Below, piece by piece: positions 44,801 through 52,996 of a stretch of 64,000 bases of DNA; the first letter of the stretch is position 1; the number at the start of each line of letters is the position of its first letter. Both the position numbers and the translations under genes were made by a program. Below the pieces are notes generated by a model. It saw only the letters and a list, made by a program, of their open reading frames with translations. It was not told where the DNA came from and did not search any database. Source of the stretch: Collinsella sp. (GTDB lineage Bacteria > Actinomycetota > Coriobacteriia > Coriobacteriales > Coriobacteriaceae); the NCBI GenBank assembly GCA_019414045.1, contig DXMW01000024.1:1-64000 (forward strand), given 5' to 3'.

Positions 44801-45268
44801 TTAGGCTTCGTCGACGATCTTAAGGCCGCGCGTGCGATCGATCTCGTTGAGGAGGTTAACGCGACGCTCGTGACGACCACCCTCAAACTCGGCGTCGAGC
44901 CACTCGTCGACAATCATCTTGGCGAGCTCGGAGCCCACGACGCGGGCGCCAAAGGCGAGCACGTTGGTGTTGTTGTGCATGCGGGAGAGCTTGGCGCTGA
45001 AGGGCTCGGAGCATACGACGGCGCGAACACCTTCGACCTTGTTGGCGGCCAGGCTGATGCCGACGCCGGTACCGCAGATCAGGATACCCAGGTCGACGTC
45101 ACCGTTGGCCACGGCCTTACCCACCTTGTAGCCGGCGATGGGGTAATCGAAGCTCTCGGAGGTGTCGGTGCCAAAGTTCACGACCTCGCAGCCGCGCTCC
45201 TTCAGGTGCTCGGAGATGATGTTCTTGAGCTCGACGGCGGCGTGGTCGTTACCGATACCAATCTTCAT
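44801..45268 (-). CDS. rpiB: Ribose 5-phosphate isomerase B
   Basis: A 155-residue RpiB/LacAB-family isomerase interconverting ribose 5-phosphate and ribulose 5-phosphate. It begins KIGIGNDHAAVELK, the catalytic Cys lies in LGILICGTGVGISLAANK, and the anion-binding NTNVLAFGARVVG follows. Length and motifs fit RpiB rather than a galactose-6-phosphate isomerase subunit, which would usually occur as a pair. AGAGAGGAAC precedes the ATG on the minus strand. It is divergent from the cysteine desulfidase gene across 271 nt with no confident promoter pair. Confidence 0.92.
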   Translation of the reverse strand: MKIGIGNDHAAVELKNIISEHLKERGCEVVNFGTDTSESFDYPIAGYKVGKAVANGDVDLGILICGTGVGISLAANKVEGVRAVVCSEPFSAKLSRMHNNTNVLAFGARVVGSELAKMIVDEWLDAEFEGGRHERRVNLLNEIDRTRGLKIVDEA

Positions 45269-45539
45269 GAGTGGTTCCTCTCTGGTCCGTGCGGCGGAAT
45301 TGCTAAAGGTTTTACCGCGTTCGACTGCATGATAGCGCGACTTTTGTGGAAACGCTCGGGCGTTTTTTGGTCAAACGCTTTAGCATGCAACAAGACTAGC
45401 TTTTCATGTATTAATGCCGTCAGTTTGCGCCTGAACGCCGTCCGCCGGAACTTGGGTTGCGGTTTTTGATGCATTGTTATCAAATAAAAGAGCTAATTAT
45501 TTTCGAGAGCCCTGTCCGTTATACAAGTAGGAGATACCT

Positions 45540-46859
45540 ATGCCTGCCGATTCTCTTCGCGATGCCGCGTTTTGCGATGTTTTGAACCGCGAGCTTGTCT
45601 GTGCACTCGGCTGCACCGAGCCCATTGCCGTTGCCTATGCAGCGGCGTTGGCGAGCCAGACGCTTGGTTGCGAACCCGATCATATGGATGTTGCCTGCTC
45701 GGGCAACATCATCAAGAACGTCAAGAGCGTGACCGTGCCCAACTCGGGTGGTATGCACGGTATTGAGGCCGCGGCCGTGCTGGGTGCCGTGGGCGGCGAG
45801 GCCAAGAGCGCGCTCGAGGTGCTCGAGAGCGTTAACGATGAAGACCGTGCACGCGTGGTCGAGCTCCTCGCCGACGCCGACTACTGCGATGTGTCGCTTG
45901 TCGAGGGCGTGCCCAACCTCTACATCAAGGTGACTGCGACGGCCGGGGGCCATACCGCGGTCGTCGAGATTACCGATCACCACACCAATGTCACGTGCCA
46001 TACGCTCGACGGTATTCCGGTGTGCGGCAAGTCGGCGGGGGAGTGTGCCGCCTGCGCCGAGCGCGTGGTGGCCGAGCGTGCGGCGGATAAGGCCGACACG
46101 CCCATGTCGATTGAGTCCATCATTGACTTTATCGAGGACGGCGACATTGAGGACGCCCGCGCTGCCGTTGAGCGTCAGATTGAGCTGAATGGCGCGATCA
46201 GTGCCGAGGGCCTTGCGCACGCTTGGGGCGCCGAGGTGGGTCGTACGCTGCTGGGTGCTCGTGCCGATGACGTCGCCTGCCGTGCCCGTGCCCGTGCGGC
46301 CGCCGGGTCCGACGCCCGCATGAACGGCTGCGCGCTGCCGGTCGCCATTGTGTGCGGCTCGGGCAATCAGGGCATTACCTGCGCATTGCCCGTCATGGAG
46401 TATGCCGAGTACCTGCGTTGCGACCACGAGCGCCTGGTGCGCGCCGTGATGCTGTCCGATCTGATCGCCGTGCATATCAAGAGCTATATTGGTGCGCTCT
46501 CGGCGTTTTGCGGTGCTATTTGCGCCGCGTGCGGCGCCGGCGCTGCGATTACCTGGCTGTGCGGTGGCACGCGCGAGCAGATTGGCGCGACGGTCTCGAA
46601 TACGCTCGGTAACGTGGGCGGCATCGTGTGCGACGGCGCCAAGGCGAGCTGTGCCGCCAAGATCTCGGCTGCCGTCGATGCGGCGATTCTGGGCCATGAT
46701 ATGGCCATGCAGGGTCGCGGCTTCCGCGCCGGCGAGGGCCTGATCCAAGATACCGTTGAGCAGACAATCGCTAGCATGGGCTACGTAGGCCGTGTGGGTA
46801 TGAAGGACACCGACGTCGAGATCCTCAACATTATGATCGGCAAAACACGGGTTTGCTAG
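45540..46859 (+). CDS. cyuA: L-cysteine desulfidase family protein (CyuA/YhaM)
   Basis: A 439-residue UPF0597 protein. Characterised members (archaeal CdsB, E. coli CyuA) are oxygen-sensitive iron-sulfur enzymes that split L-cysteine to pyruvate, ammonia and sulfide. The family start CALGCTEPIAVAYAAALA is followed by GNIIKNVKSVTVPNSGG. Cysteines candidate for the 4Fe-4S cluster include those in CGSGNQGITCALPV and GGIVCDGAKASCAAKI. AGGAG precedes the ATG. Expected for an anaerobe that degrades cysteine; a serine dehydratase role is the alternative. Confidence 0.85.
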   Translation: MPADSLRDAAFCDVLNRELVCALGCTEPIAVAYAAALASQTLGCEPDHMDVACSGNIIKNVKSVTVPNSGGMHGIEAAAVLGAVGGEAKSALEVLESVNDEDRARVVELLADADYCDVSLVEGVPNLYIKVTATAGGHTAVVEITDHHTNVTCHTLDGIPVCGKSAGECAACAERVVAERAADKADTPMSIESIIDFIEDGDIEDARAAVERQIELNGAISAEGLAHAWGAEVGRTLLGARADDVACRARARAAAGSDARMNGCALPVAIVCGSGNQGITCALPVMEYAEYLRCDHERLVRAVMLSDLIAVHIKSYIGALSAFCGAICAACGAGAAITWLCGGTREQIGATVSNTLGNVGGIVCDGAKASCAAKISAAVDAAILGHDMAMQGRGFRAGEGLIQDTVEQTIASMGYVGRVGMKDTDVEILNIMIGKTRVC

Positions 46860-46890
46860 CTACGCAGTTTTACCAAACCGCGTAGCTAGC
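46855..46890 (+). terminator. Hairpin overlapping the cyuA stop
   Basis: GCTAGCTACGC at 46855-46865 pairs perfectly with GCGTAGCTAGC at 46880-46890. The stem includes the TAG stop and lacks a T-tract, so its termination role is uncertain. Structured repeat A begins two bases later. Confidence 0.5.
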
Positions 46891-46891
46891 C

Positions 46892-47002
46892 GACGCTGCA
46901 AACGTCCCTAAGCGGCAATCTGCCTTTCAATCGTCGGGCATGGCCAGAAGGCCTATGCCCTCCTCTTTCAAGGCACATTGCTCGCTTAGGGGCGTTTTCG
47001 CT
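46892..47002 (+). repeat. Structured two-copy element, copy A
   Basis: A 111-nt element with four coaxial helices. Outer: 46901-46914 with 46983-46996 (14 bp, one G-U). Second: GCAAT/ATTGC. Third: TGCCTT/AAGGCA. Inner: GGGCATGGCC with GGCC-T-ATGCCC around AGAA. It is homologous to copy B (49984-50095): loops and flanks (GACGCTGC left, TCGCT right) are kept while paired bases differ on both sides. It lies between cyuA and a convergent HAD gene. Confidence 0.8.
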
Positions 47003-47048
47003 GACTTATGCTCAACCTGCGGCGTTATTTTCTTTTAGGCTTGGGGCC

Positions 47049-47807
47049 TTACGACAGTTCGTCGGCTACTTGGTGTTCGTAGAAGGCTTCGACTACGGCG
47101 CTGAAGTCGCGGGCGAAGCCTTCCATGGTTCCGTGCCAGGTGGCTCGGCCGGGTTTTCCCTGGCCAACATAGGCGGTTTGGATGCCGCAGGCGGGGCTGG
47201 GGAAGTCGCGCTTGGGGTCGTTGCCCACCATGAGGACCTCATGAGGCTCGAGTCCCATCACCTGAAGCTGCTCGAGATAGTAGGTGGCATCGGGCTTGCA
47301 GCGGGTGGTGTTTCCCATGTGCGTGACGAGCTCAAAGGGGGCGTCGGCCAGGTCGCCCCAGCCCATGCGGCATTCGATGGCCCCCTGGGGAAAACTGGGG
47401 TTGGTGAAGAGCGCGCAGCGCAGTCCTGCATCCTGTACGGCCTGGAGCGCGGCGTGTGCGCCCGGCATGGCTTTCGCATTGATCATGTCATCGTTCTTGT
47501 ACGGCAGGACTTCGCGATCGTAGTAGGTAAACGCCTCGTAGATGAGTGGGTCCGAGAGGCAAATGCCGCACCGGCGCTCAACCTCTTCCTGGTAAAACTC
47601 AAGATTGGTGCGATTGTCCGTACTGTTGCGACGATTGGCGTTGAGGTCGACCAGGATGGTGCCGAGGCGTGCCATCGTGCCCCCGCGGCTGCGACGTCCG
47701 ATATCCGCGAGCATCGATGAGACATCCTTAAAATAGCGAAGGATGAACGCATTGAGGTTAATGCTAAGAAGCGTCTCGTCCATATCGAAAACGACTGCTT
47801 TGAGCAC
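47049..47807 (-). CDS. HAD-superfamily hydrolase
   Basis: A 252-residue HAD phosphatase. Motif I is VVFDMDETLL with the paired Asp nucleophile and acid, motif II Thr/Ser lies in CALFTNPSF, and the motif III/IV region is MVGNDPKRDF. The cap includes a helical insert of about 100 residues. The substrate is unknown. I start at the GTG at 47807, which has AAAGGTG upstream on the minus strand; the longer in-frame start at 47960 would add 51 unconserved residues. It is divergent from rpsA. Confidence 0.82.
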   Translation of the reverse strand: MLKAVVFDMDETLLSINLNAFILRYFKDVSSMLADIGRRSRGGTMARLGTILVDLNANRRNSTDNRTNLEFYQEEVERRCGICLSDPLIYEAFTYYDREVLPYKNDDMINAKAMPGAHAALQAVQDAGLRCALFTNPSFPQGAIECRMGWGDLADAPFELVTHMGNTTRCKPDATYYLEQLQVMGLEPHEVLMVGNDPKRDFPSPACGIQTAYVGQGKPGRATWHGTMEGFARDFSAVVEAFYEHQVADELS

Positions 47808-48122
47808 GCGGGCACCTTTCTCGAAAAATCGTTCCAGAATCGTATGTCTGGGATACTTTACCCCAAAGCAGTATGCTTCACTGCTTATCGTTAACTTGTG
47901 GAGACAGTCGTTCACAAGATTGCGAAAAAGTCTCCATACGAGTAAAAAATCGCAGTTCACGCTTGAAATCGAAGTGATTTCCCCGTAATCTATACGGACG
48001 TGATTGCATAAGCGTCACATCAGTATCTGTCGGCTCCCGAGTGTTCCTAAACGTTGTGTGCTTGTCGCACCCTTCTGTAGGTCCTAGCAATCGGGGCCCC
48101 GTAGTTCGAAAGGGGTCCACCT
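47808..48122. other. Divergent intergenic region before rpsA
   Basis: A 315-nt gap between the HAD gene and rpsA. I see no gene in it. Close to rpsA, GGCCCC at about 48096-48101 can pair with GGGGTCC at about 48112-48118, which covers the rpsA ribosome site AAAGGGG. That could allow translational control of S1, but no promoter pair is convincing. Confidence 0.3.
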
Positions 48123-49289
48123 TTGAGTGAGATTCAGAACTCGTCCATTTTCTCTCTTGACGATGTCAACGAGGAGGAGATGAACAACCTCATCGACGGT
48201 ACGATTACCGACTTTGATGAGGGCGATCTCGTTAACGGCACTGTCGTTAAGATCGAGCATGACGAGGTGCTCGTTGACATCGGATTTAAGTCCGAGGGCG
48301 TTATCCCGGTCCGCGAGCTGTCCATCCGCAAGGACGCTAACCCTGCAGACATCGTTGCACTCGGTGATCCCATCGAGGCCCTCGTTCTCCAGAAGGAGGA
48401 CAAGGACGGTCGTCTGGTCCTGTCCAAGAAGCGTGCCGAGTACGAGCGTGCTTGGAACCGCATCGAGGAGAAGTTCAACTCCGGCGAGAACGTCGAGGGC
48501 GAGGTTATCGAGGTTGTCAAGGGCGGCCTGATCCTCGACATCGGCCTGCGTGGCTTCCTGCCCGCTTCCCTCGTCGACCTCCGTCGCGTCAAGGACCTCA
48601 CCTCCTACATGGGCACCCGCATCGAGGCCCGCGTCATCGAGATGGACCGCAACCGCAACAACGTCGTCCTCTCCCGTCGCGTCGTGCTCGAGGAGTCCCG
48701 TAAGGCCGAGCGCTCCGAGATCCTGTCCAAGCTCAAGTCTGGCATGCGTCTCCAGGGCACCGTTTCCTCCATCGTCGACTTCGGCGCCTTCGTCGACCTC
48801 GGCGGCATCGACGGCCTCATCCACATCTCCGAGCTCTCCTGGAACCACGTCAACCATCCTTCCGAGGTTGTCAAGGTCGGCCAGGAGGTCGAGGTCGAGG
48901 TTCTCGACGTCGACCTCAACCGCGAGCGTATCTCCCTGGGTCTCAAGCAGACCACCGAGGATCCGTGGCGCGCACTGGTCAAGAAGTACCCCGTCGGCGC
49001 TATCGTCGAGGGCACGGTGACCAAGCTTGTCCCGTTCGGCGCTTTCGTCGACCTGGGCGAGGGCATCGAGGGTCTGGTGCACATCTCCGAGATGGCCAAC
49101 AAGCACGTCGATCAGCCTTCTCAGGTCACCCACGTGGGCGACAAGGTTCAGGTCAAGGTCATGGAGATCGACCTCGACCGTCGTCGTATCTCCCTGTCCA
49201 TGAAGTCCGCTGCTGAGACTCTGGGCGTCGAGATTGAGGTTACCCCGCTGCCTTCCGAGAAGAAGGACGAGGAGACCGACGCCGAGTAA
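48123..49289 (+). CDS. rpsA: 30S ribosomal protein S1
   Basis: A 388-residue protein with four S1 RNA-binding domains (about 37-105, 122-187, 207-277 and 292-364), each ending in repeats of the form RISLSxK. Domains 3 and 4 contain DFGAFVDLGGIDGLIHISE and FGAFVDLGEGIEGLVHISE. E. coli S1 has six domains; four is usual in actinobacteria and firmicutes. The start is TTG 48123, with AAAGGGG upstream and MSEIQNSS as N-terminus. A terminator follows. Confidence 0.93.
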   Translation: MSEIQNSSIFSLDDVNEEEMNNLIDGTITDFDEGDLVNGTVVKIEHDEVLVDIGFKSEGVIPVRELSIRKDANPADIVALGDPIEALVLQKEDKDGRLVLSKKRAEYERAWNRIEEKFNSGENVEGEVIEVVKGGLILDIGLRGFLPASLVDLRRVKDLTSYMGTRIEARVIEMDRNRNNVVLSRRVVLEESRKAERSEILSKLKSGMRLQGTVSSIVDFGAFVDLGGIDGLIHISELSWNHVNHPSEVVKVGQEVEVEVLDVDLNRERISLGLKQTTEDPWRALVKKYPVGAIVEGTVTKLVPFGAFVDLGEGIEGLVHISEMANKHVDQPSQVTHVGDKVQVKVMEIDLDRRRISLSMKSAAETLGVEIEVTPLPSEKKDEETDAE

Positions 49290-49313
49290 ATCGGTTTGAC
49301 GATCACTTGTTTT

Positions 49314-49347
49314 AAGGGATCCGTCCGCAATGGACGGGTCCCTTTTT
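49314..49347 (+). terminator. Terminator after rpsA
   Basis: AAGGGATCCGTCC at 49314-49326 pairs with GGACGGGTCCCTT at 49332-49344 with one G-U pair, followed by a T run. Confidence 0.9.
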
Positions 49348-49402
49348 GCATTTAGTGCCGAGATGCACGATGCTGCCCGGGCAGTTCGTTTGCTATTGGG
49401 TT

Positions 49403-49459
49403 GTCGGTGCATGAAAAATTGCCGACATCCCGCCTCGGGGAGGAGGCGGGAACGCACCG
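49403..49459 (+). other. Unexplained structured segment upstream of rnpB
   Basis: CCCGCCTC at 49429-49436 pairs with GAGGCGGG at 49443-49450. Around it, CGGTGC at 49405-49410 can pair with GCACCG at 49454-49459, or GTCGG at 49403-49407 with CCGAC at 49422-49426; the two options exclude each other. No gene is visible between 49290 and the RNase P RNA. Confidence 0.4.
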
Positions 49460-49577
49460 AGTAGACGGAGGGGTGCGGAGCGCGGTCGCGTCTCGACTGA
49501 CGACGTTGCCCATCGACGGAACTATTGTAGCGCATGGGTGGTTCTTGGTTTATCGTGCACGCGCTTGGGTTGTGCCA

Positions 49578-49604
49578 TTGCGTGTGCTGGCGGTGTGCTA
49601 CACT
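49578..49604 (+). promoter_or_regulatory. rnpB promoter
   Basis: TTGCGT at 49578-49583 and an extended -10, TGCTACACT ending at 49604 (TACACT 49599-49604), with a 15-bp spacer. The predicted start falls 7-9 nt downstream, at the first base of the RNase P RNA. Confidence 0.55.
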
Positions 49605-49612
49605 CTTTCACT

Positions 49613-49974
49613 GCTGAGTGGGCCAGACGGTCGCGCGATGTGCTGCTTGCGGCACGCGTGAGGAAAGTCCGGGCTCCAGAGGGCGGGATGCCGGCTAACG
49701 GCCGGGCGGAGTGATCCGACGGAAAGCGCCGCAGAAAAGAAGACTCCCACCTGCGCCGCAAGGCGTAAAGGGAAAAGCTGAAACGGTGGTGTAAGAGACC
49801 ACCAGCGTCGTGGCAACACGGCGGCTTGGCAAGCCCCATCCGGAGCAAGCGCGAATAGGAACGCTATGGGCCGGCCCGGTCCGCGTTCGGGTAGCGTGCG
49901 TGGAGCTGCACGGTAACGTGCAGACAAGATAAATGACCGTTCACGACAGAACCCGGCTTATCGGCCCACTCAGC
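49613..49974 (+). ncRNA. rnpB: RNase P RNA, bacterial class A
   Basis: Catalytic RNA that trims tRNA 5' leaders. P1 is formed by GCTGAGTGGGCC at 49613 and GGCCCACTCAGC ending 49974. The conserved CR-I GAGGAAAGTCCGGGCTCC, the central ACGGAAAG and AACGGTGG-type segments, and the CR-V run ACAGAACCCGGCTTAT are all present in the right order. The T run straight after P1 is the terminator. At 362 nt it is a normal class A size. Confidence 0.96.
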
Positions 49975-49983
49975 TTTTTTGTT

Positions 49984-50095
49984 GACGCTGCGAACCCGTC
50001 AGCGCGGCAATCTGCCTTTCAAGCCTTCGGGCATGACCATAAGGTCAATGCCCTCGGCTTTCAAGGCACCTTGCTCGCGCTGACGGGTTCTCGCT
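49984..50095 (+). repeat. Structured two-copy element, copy B
   Basis: A 112-nt homologue of copy A. Outer helix 49993-50006 with 50076-50089 is a perfect 14 bp. GCAA/TTGC, TGCCTT/AAGGCA (50013-50018, 50063-50068), AAGCC/GGCTT and the inner GGGCATGACC with GGTC-A-ATGCCC follow. Against copy A, six outer pairs and one inner pair change on both strands. It begins 10 nt after the RNase P RNA. Confidence 0.8.
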
Positions 50096-50190
50096 TTCGT
50101 TGACGGAATCATCGGCGTTGTCATTCTTTTTACTAGGGTTATCGTATTATTGAGGCTGTTTGTTGCTTTGCTTGTTGTTGAGGGGCTTTG

Positions 50191-50826
50191 TTGGACAGCT
50201 TTTTTACTCTGCAATCGAATATTGAGGCTTCGGGCGAGTTTGTGGACCGCAAGAGCCGGTTTATTGCCCAGTTGATCCATATTGAGTCCGAGGACGAGGC
50301 GAATGCCTTTATCGAGATGGTTCGCAAGCGTCATTATGACGCTCGGCATAATGTGCCCGCGTGGATTTTGGTCGATGGACGCGAGCGCCAGAGCGATGAT
50401 GGCGAGCCAAGCCGCACGAGCGGAATGCCGACGCTCGAGGTGCTGCGCGGTGCGGGACTTAAAAACGTATGCTGCGTTGTGACGCGCTATTTTGGTGGCA
50501 CGCTGTTAGGGCCCGGTGGCTTGGTGCACGCCTATACCGCGGCGACGCAGGCGGCGGTGGCAGCTGCTCGGGAGGCCGGTCAGATCGTTGAGATGACAAG
50601 CGTCGTGCCCGTTGACGTGCATGTGGCCTATCCGCAGTATGAGCAGGTGCTTCGCTTGGCGCAGGATTCAGGCGCCAAGGTTTCGGATACCGATTACGCG
50701 GATGCCGTGACGATTCATTTGGTATTTAAGGCGGGGGAGCAGGAGCCATTTTGCGCCAAGATGCGCGAGCTTATGGCGGGACGCGAGGAGATTGAGGTCG
50801 GCGCCTCCGAATTTGCCGAGTTCTAA
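50191..50826 (+). CDS. YigZ/IMPACT-family protein
   Basis: A 211-residue UPF0029 protein. The IMPACT N-domain (residues 1-125) contains SRFIAQLIHIESEDEANAFI, DDGEPSRTSGMPTLEVL and the signature GTLLGPGGLVHAYTAA; a ferredoxin-like C-domain follows. Eukaryotic IMPACT regulates GCN2; the bacterial role is undefined. Adjacent TTG codons at 50188 and 50191 could start; AGGGG at 50181-50185 is better placed for the second. It converges with the C_GCAxxG gene over a shared terminator. Confidence 0.88.
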   Translation: MDSFFTLQSNIEASGEFVDRKSRFIAQLIHIESEDEANAFIEMVRKRHYDARHNVPAWILVDGRERQSDDGEPSRTSGMPTLEVLRGAGLKNVCCVVTRYFGGTLLGPGGLVHAYTAATQAAVAAAREAGQIVEMTSVVPVDVHVAYPQYEQVLRLAQDSGAKVSDTDYADAVTIHLVFKAGEQEPFCAKMRELMAGREEIEVGASEFAEF

Positions 50827-50830
50827 CGGC

Positions 50831-50880
50831 GACGGCCGGTGTGCTTTTGGATGGATCCCAAGCGCGCCGGCCGTCGTTTT
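50831..50880. terminator. Bidirectional terminator
   Basis: GACGGCCGG at 50831-50839 pairs with CCGGCCGTC at 50867-50875, with an inner CTTTTGG/CCCAAG helix and a following TTTT on the plus strand, between convergent genes. Confidence 0.75.
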
Positions 50881-50893
50881 ATGTTGCCGCCGT

Positions 50894-51340
50894 TTACTCG
50901 GCGAGCTGCTTTAGCATATCGCATGCGATTTCGACGGCATCGTCGATGCAGCCGGGACAGCTGCGGAGCGGACCCTTGTCCGATCCGACGCCCTTGAGCG
51001 TGCCGCAGACGGTCGTCGTGTTCTTCTCGCCAAAACGCTTGGCGATCTCGCGCGACAGCTTGTAGGTCTGGCCCTTGGTCTTGGGGTTTTCCATGCCGTC
51101 GCTCATTACAAAGCCCATGATGGCCACGGCGCCCGAGATAGCGCCGCAGGTTTCGGTCATGCCGCCCATGCCGGCGCCAAAGCCCTCGGTGAGGGTAAAG
51201 GCGACTTGGGGGTCAAGCCCGACGGCGGGCGCGAGCGTGCAGGCGACGGCCTGCGCGCAATTAAAGCCACTGGCGTGGTACTCGGCAGCCTGAGCCTGAC
51301 AGGCGGTGATGTCGAGCTGGGCTGTATCGATTTGCTTCAT
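50894..51340 (-). CDS. C_GCAxxG_C_C family redox protein
   Basis: A 148-residue cysteine-rich protein of the C_GCAxxG_C_C (TIGR01909) family. The conserved cysteines lie in SGFNCAQAVA, MTETCGAISGAVAIMG, VCGTLKG and SCPGCIDDAVEI. The family is frequent in anaerobes, often next to redox genes, and probably carries a metal or iron-sulfur centre; no reaction is established. The start at 51340 has AGGAG upstream on the minus strand; the longer in-frame start at 51433 has no ribosome site. Confidence 0.85.
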   Translation of the reverse strand: MKQIDTAQLDITACQAQAAEYHASGFNCAQAVACTLAPAVGLDPQVAFTLTEGFGAGMGGMTETCGAISGAVAIMGFVMSDGMENPKTKGQTYKLSREIAKRFGEKNTTTVCGTLKGVGSDKGPLRSCPGCIDDAVEIACDMLKQLAE

Positions 51341-51570
51341 CGTTGTCTCCTTGGTCACGGTGTACCCGCCTATGGTACCCGTGACGGGGCATGTAATCAT
51401 CGAGAGCTTCATGTATGCCTCATTTATATCCATCGAATAAATGCCTAAGGCTGAGACGAATGCCCCTGATTTATTTGTCTCATAACCTATCGGCGGGATG
51501 GGTTGAGAGGGGTGCGGGGTAGCGGTATCGTGAACCGAATAAAATCAAAACCCAAGTAAGGGAGTTGGAT

Positions 51571-52854
51571 ATGAGCGAGCAGACCATCGGTACCACGTGT
51601 GTTCAGGGCGGTTATCGCCCGGGCGATGCAGAGCCGCGTCAGGTGCCTATCTACCAGTCAACCACGTGGAAGTACGACACGTCCGAGCACATGGGCAAGC
51701 TGTTTGACCTGGAGGAGTCGGGCTACTTCTACAGCCGTCTGCAGAATCCCACGTGTGATCTGGTTGCCGCCAAGATCTGCGAGATGGAGGGCGGCACTGC
51801 TGCGATGCTCACGAGCTCGGGCATGGCTGCGAACTTCCTCGCGATCTTTAACGTGGCCGGTGCCGGCGATCACGTGGTCGCGAGCTCTGCCATCTACGGC
51901 GGTACCTACAACCTGCTTGCCCATACCATGGGCCGTATGGGCGTTACCTGCACGTTCGTTGCTCCCGACTGCACCGATGAGGAGCTGGAAGCAGCCTTCC
52001 GGCCCAACACCAAGCTCGTCTTTGGCGAGACCATCGCCAACCCCGCCCTCGCCGTGCTCGATATTGAGCGCTTTGCCAAGGCCGCGCATGACCACGGCGT
52101 GCCGCTGATGGTCGACAACACCTTCCCGACGCCCGTGATGTGCCGTCCCTTTGAGTGGGGCGCCGACATCGTTACGCACTCCACCACCAAGTATATGGAT
52201 GGCCACGCTGCCTACCTGGGCGGCGTGATCGTCGACCACGGCCAGTTTGACTGGATGGCTCATGCGGACAAGTTCCCGGGCCTCACCACGCCCGACGAGA
52301 GCTACCACGGCGTGACCTATGCCGAGAAGTTCGGTCGCGAGGGCGCCTTCATTACCAAGGCCACCGCTCAGCTCATGCGCGATCTTGGCCCCATGCAGAA
52401 CCCGCAGGCGGCGTTTTTCCTGAACAGCTCGCTCGAGAGCCTGCATGTGCGCATGCCGCGTCATTGCGAGAACGGCCTGGCCGTTGCCAAGTTCCTGCAG
52501 AGCCATCCCAAGGTACGCTTTGTGAGCTATCCGGGCCTGGAGGGCGACAAGTACTATGACCTGGCTCAGAAGTACATGCCCAACGGTACCTGCGGCGTCG
52601 TGAGCTTTGGCTTTAACGGCGGTCGCGCGGCAGCTGAGACCTTTATGAAGAGCCTCAAGCTCGCCCAGATCGCCACGCATGTGGCCGACGCCCGCACTTG
52701 CTGCCTGCATCCCGCTAACGCCACGCATCGCCAGATGAACGATGAGGAGCTCATCGCCTGTGGCATCTCCGCCGACATGGTGCGCCTGTCGTGCGGCCTC
52801 GAGGACACGGCCGACCTGATTGCCGACCTTGAGCAGGCTCTCGAGCAGTGCTAG
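51571..52854 (+). CDS. O-acetylhomoserine sulfhydrylase-type PLP enzyme (MetY-like)
   Basis: A 427-residue Cys/Met-metabolism PLP enzyme of fold type I. The cofactor lysine is Lys207 in HSTTKYMDGHAAYLGG, and SSAIYGGTYNLL and LMVDNTFPTPVMCRP are typical. The extra length and DKFPGLTTPDESYHGV favour O-acetylhomoserine sulfhydrylase over methionine gamma-lyase, but the family is hard to split by eye. With the cysteine desulfidase 5 kb upstream as a sulfide source, direct sulfhydrylation is plausible. AAGGGAG precedes ATG 51571. Confidence 0.85.
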   Translation: MSEQTIGTTCVQGGYRPGDAEPRQVPIYQSTTWKYDTSEHMGKLFDLEESGYFYSRLQNPTCDLVAAKICEMEGGTAAMLTSSGMAANFLAIFNVAGAGDHVVASSAIYGGTYNLLAHTMGRMGVTCTFVAPDCTDEELEAAFRPNTKLVFGETIANPALAVLDIERFAKAAHDHGVPLMVDNTFPTPVMCRPFEWGADIVTHSTTKYMDGHAAYLGGVIVDHGQFDWMAHADKFPGLTTPDESYHGVTYAEKFGREGAFITKATAQLMRDLGPMQNPQAAFFLNSSLESLHVRMPRHCENGLAVAKFLQSHPKVRFVSYPGLEGDKYYDLAQKYMPNGTCGVVSFGFNGGRAAAETFMKSLKLAQIATHVADARTCCLHPANATHRQMNDEELIACGISADMVRLSCGLEDTADLIADLEQALEQC

Positions 52855-52924
52855 GCTAGCGTTCGCATAAGTCGCCGATGCCGACAGAGGGCTTCGGCGA
52901 CCTTTACGTTCCGATTCCGTAGGC

Positions 52925-52970
52925 GGGACCCCAATCGCGGCTGTTTGCAGGCGATTGGGGCCCCGTTTTT
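52925..52970 (+). terminator. Terminator after metY-like gene
   Basis: CCCCAATCGC at 52929-52938 pairs with GCGATTGGGG at 52951-52960, with an outer GGG/CCC, followed by TTTTT. A second stem, GTCGCCGA with TCGGCGAC, lies upstream at 52871-52901. Confidence 0.88.
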
Positions 52971-52996
52971 GTGTTGCGCCACTCGAAAGGATGGAT

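Noticed and set aside
49401..49661. An 86-codon frame running into rnpB
   Set aside because: It overlaps the RNase P RNA and its promoter and has no ribosome site.
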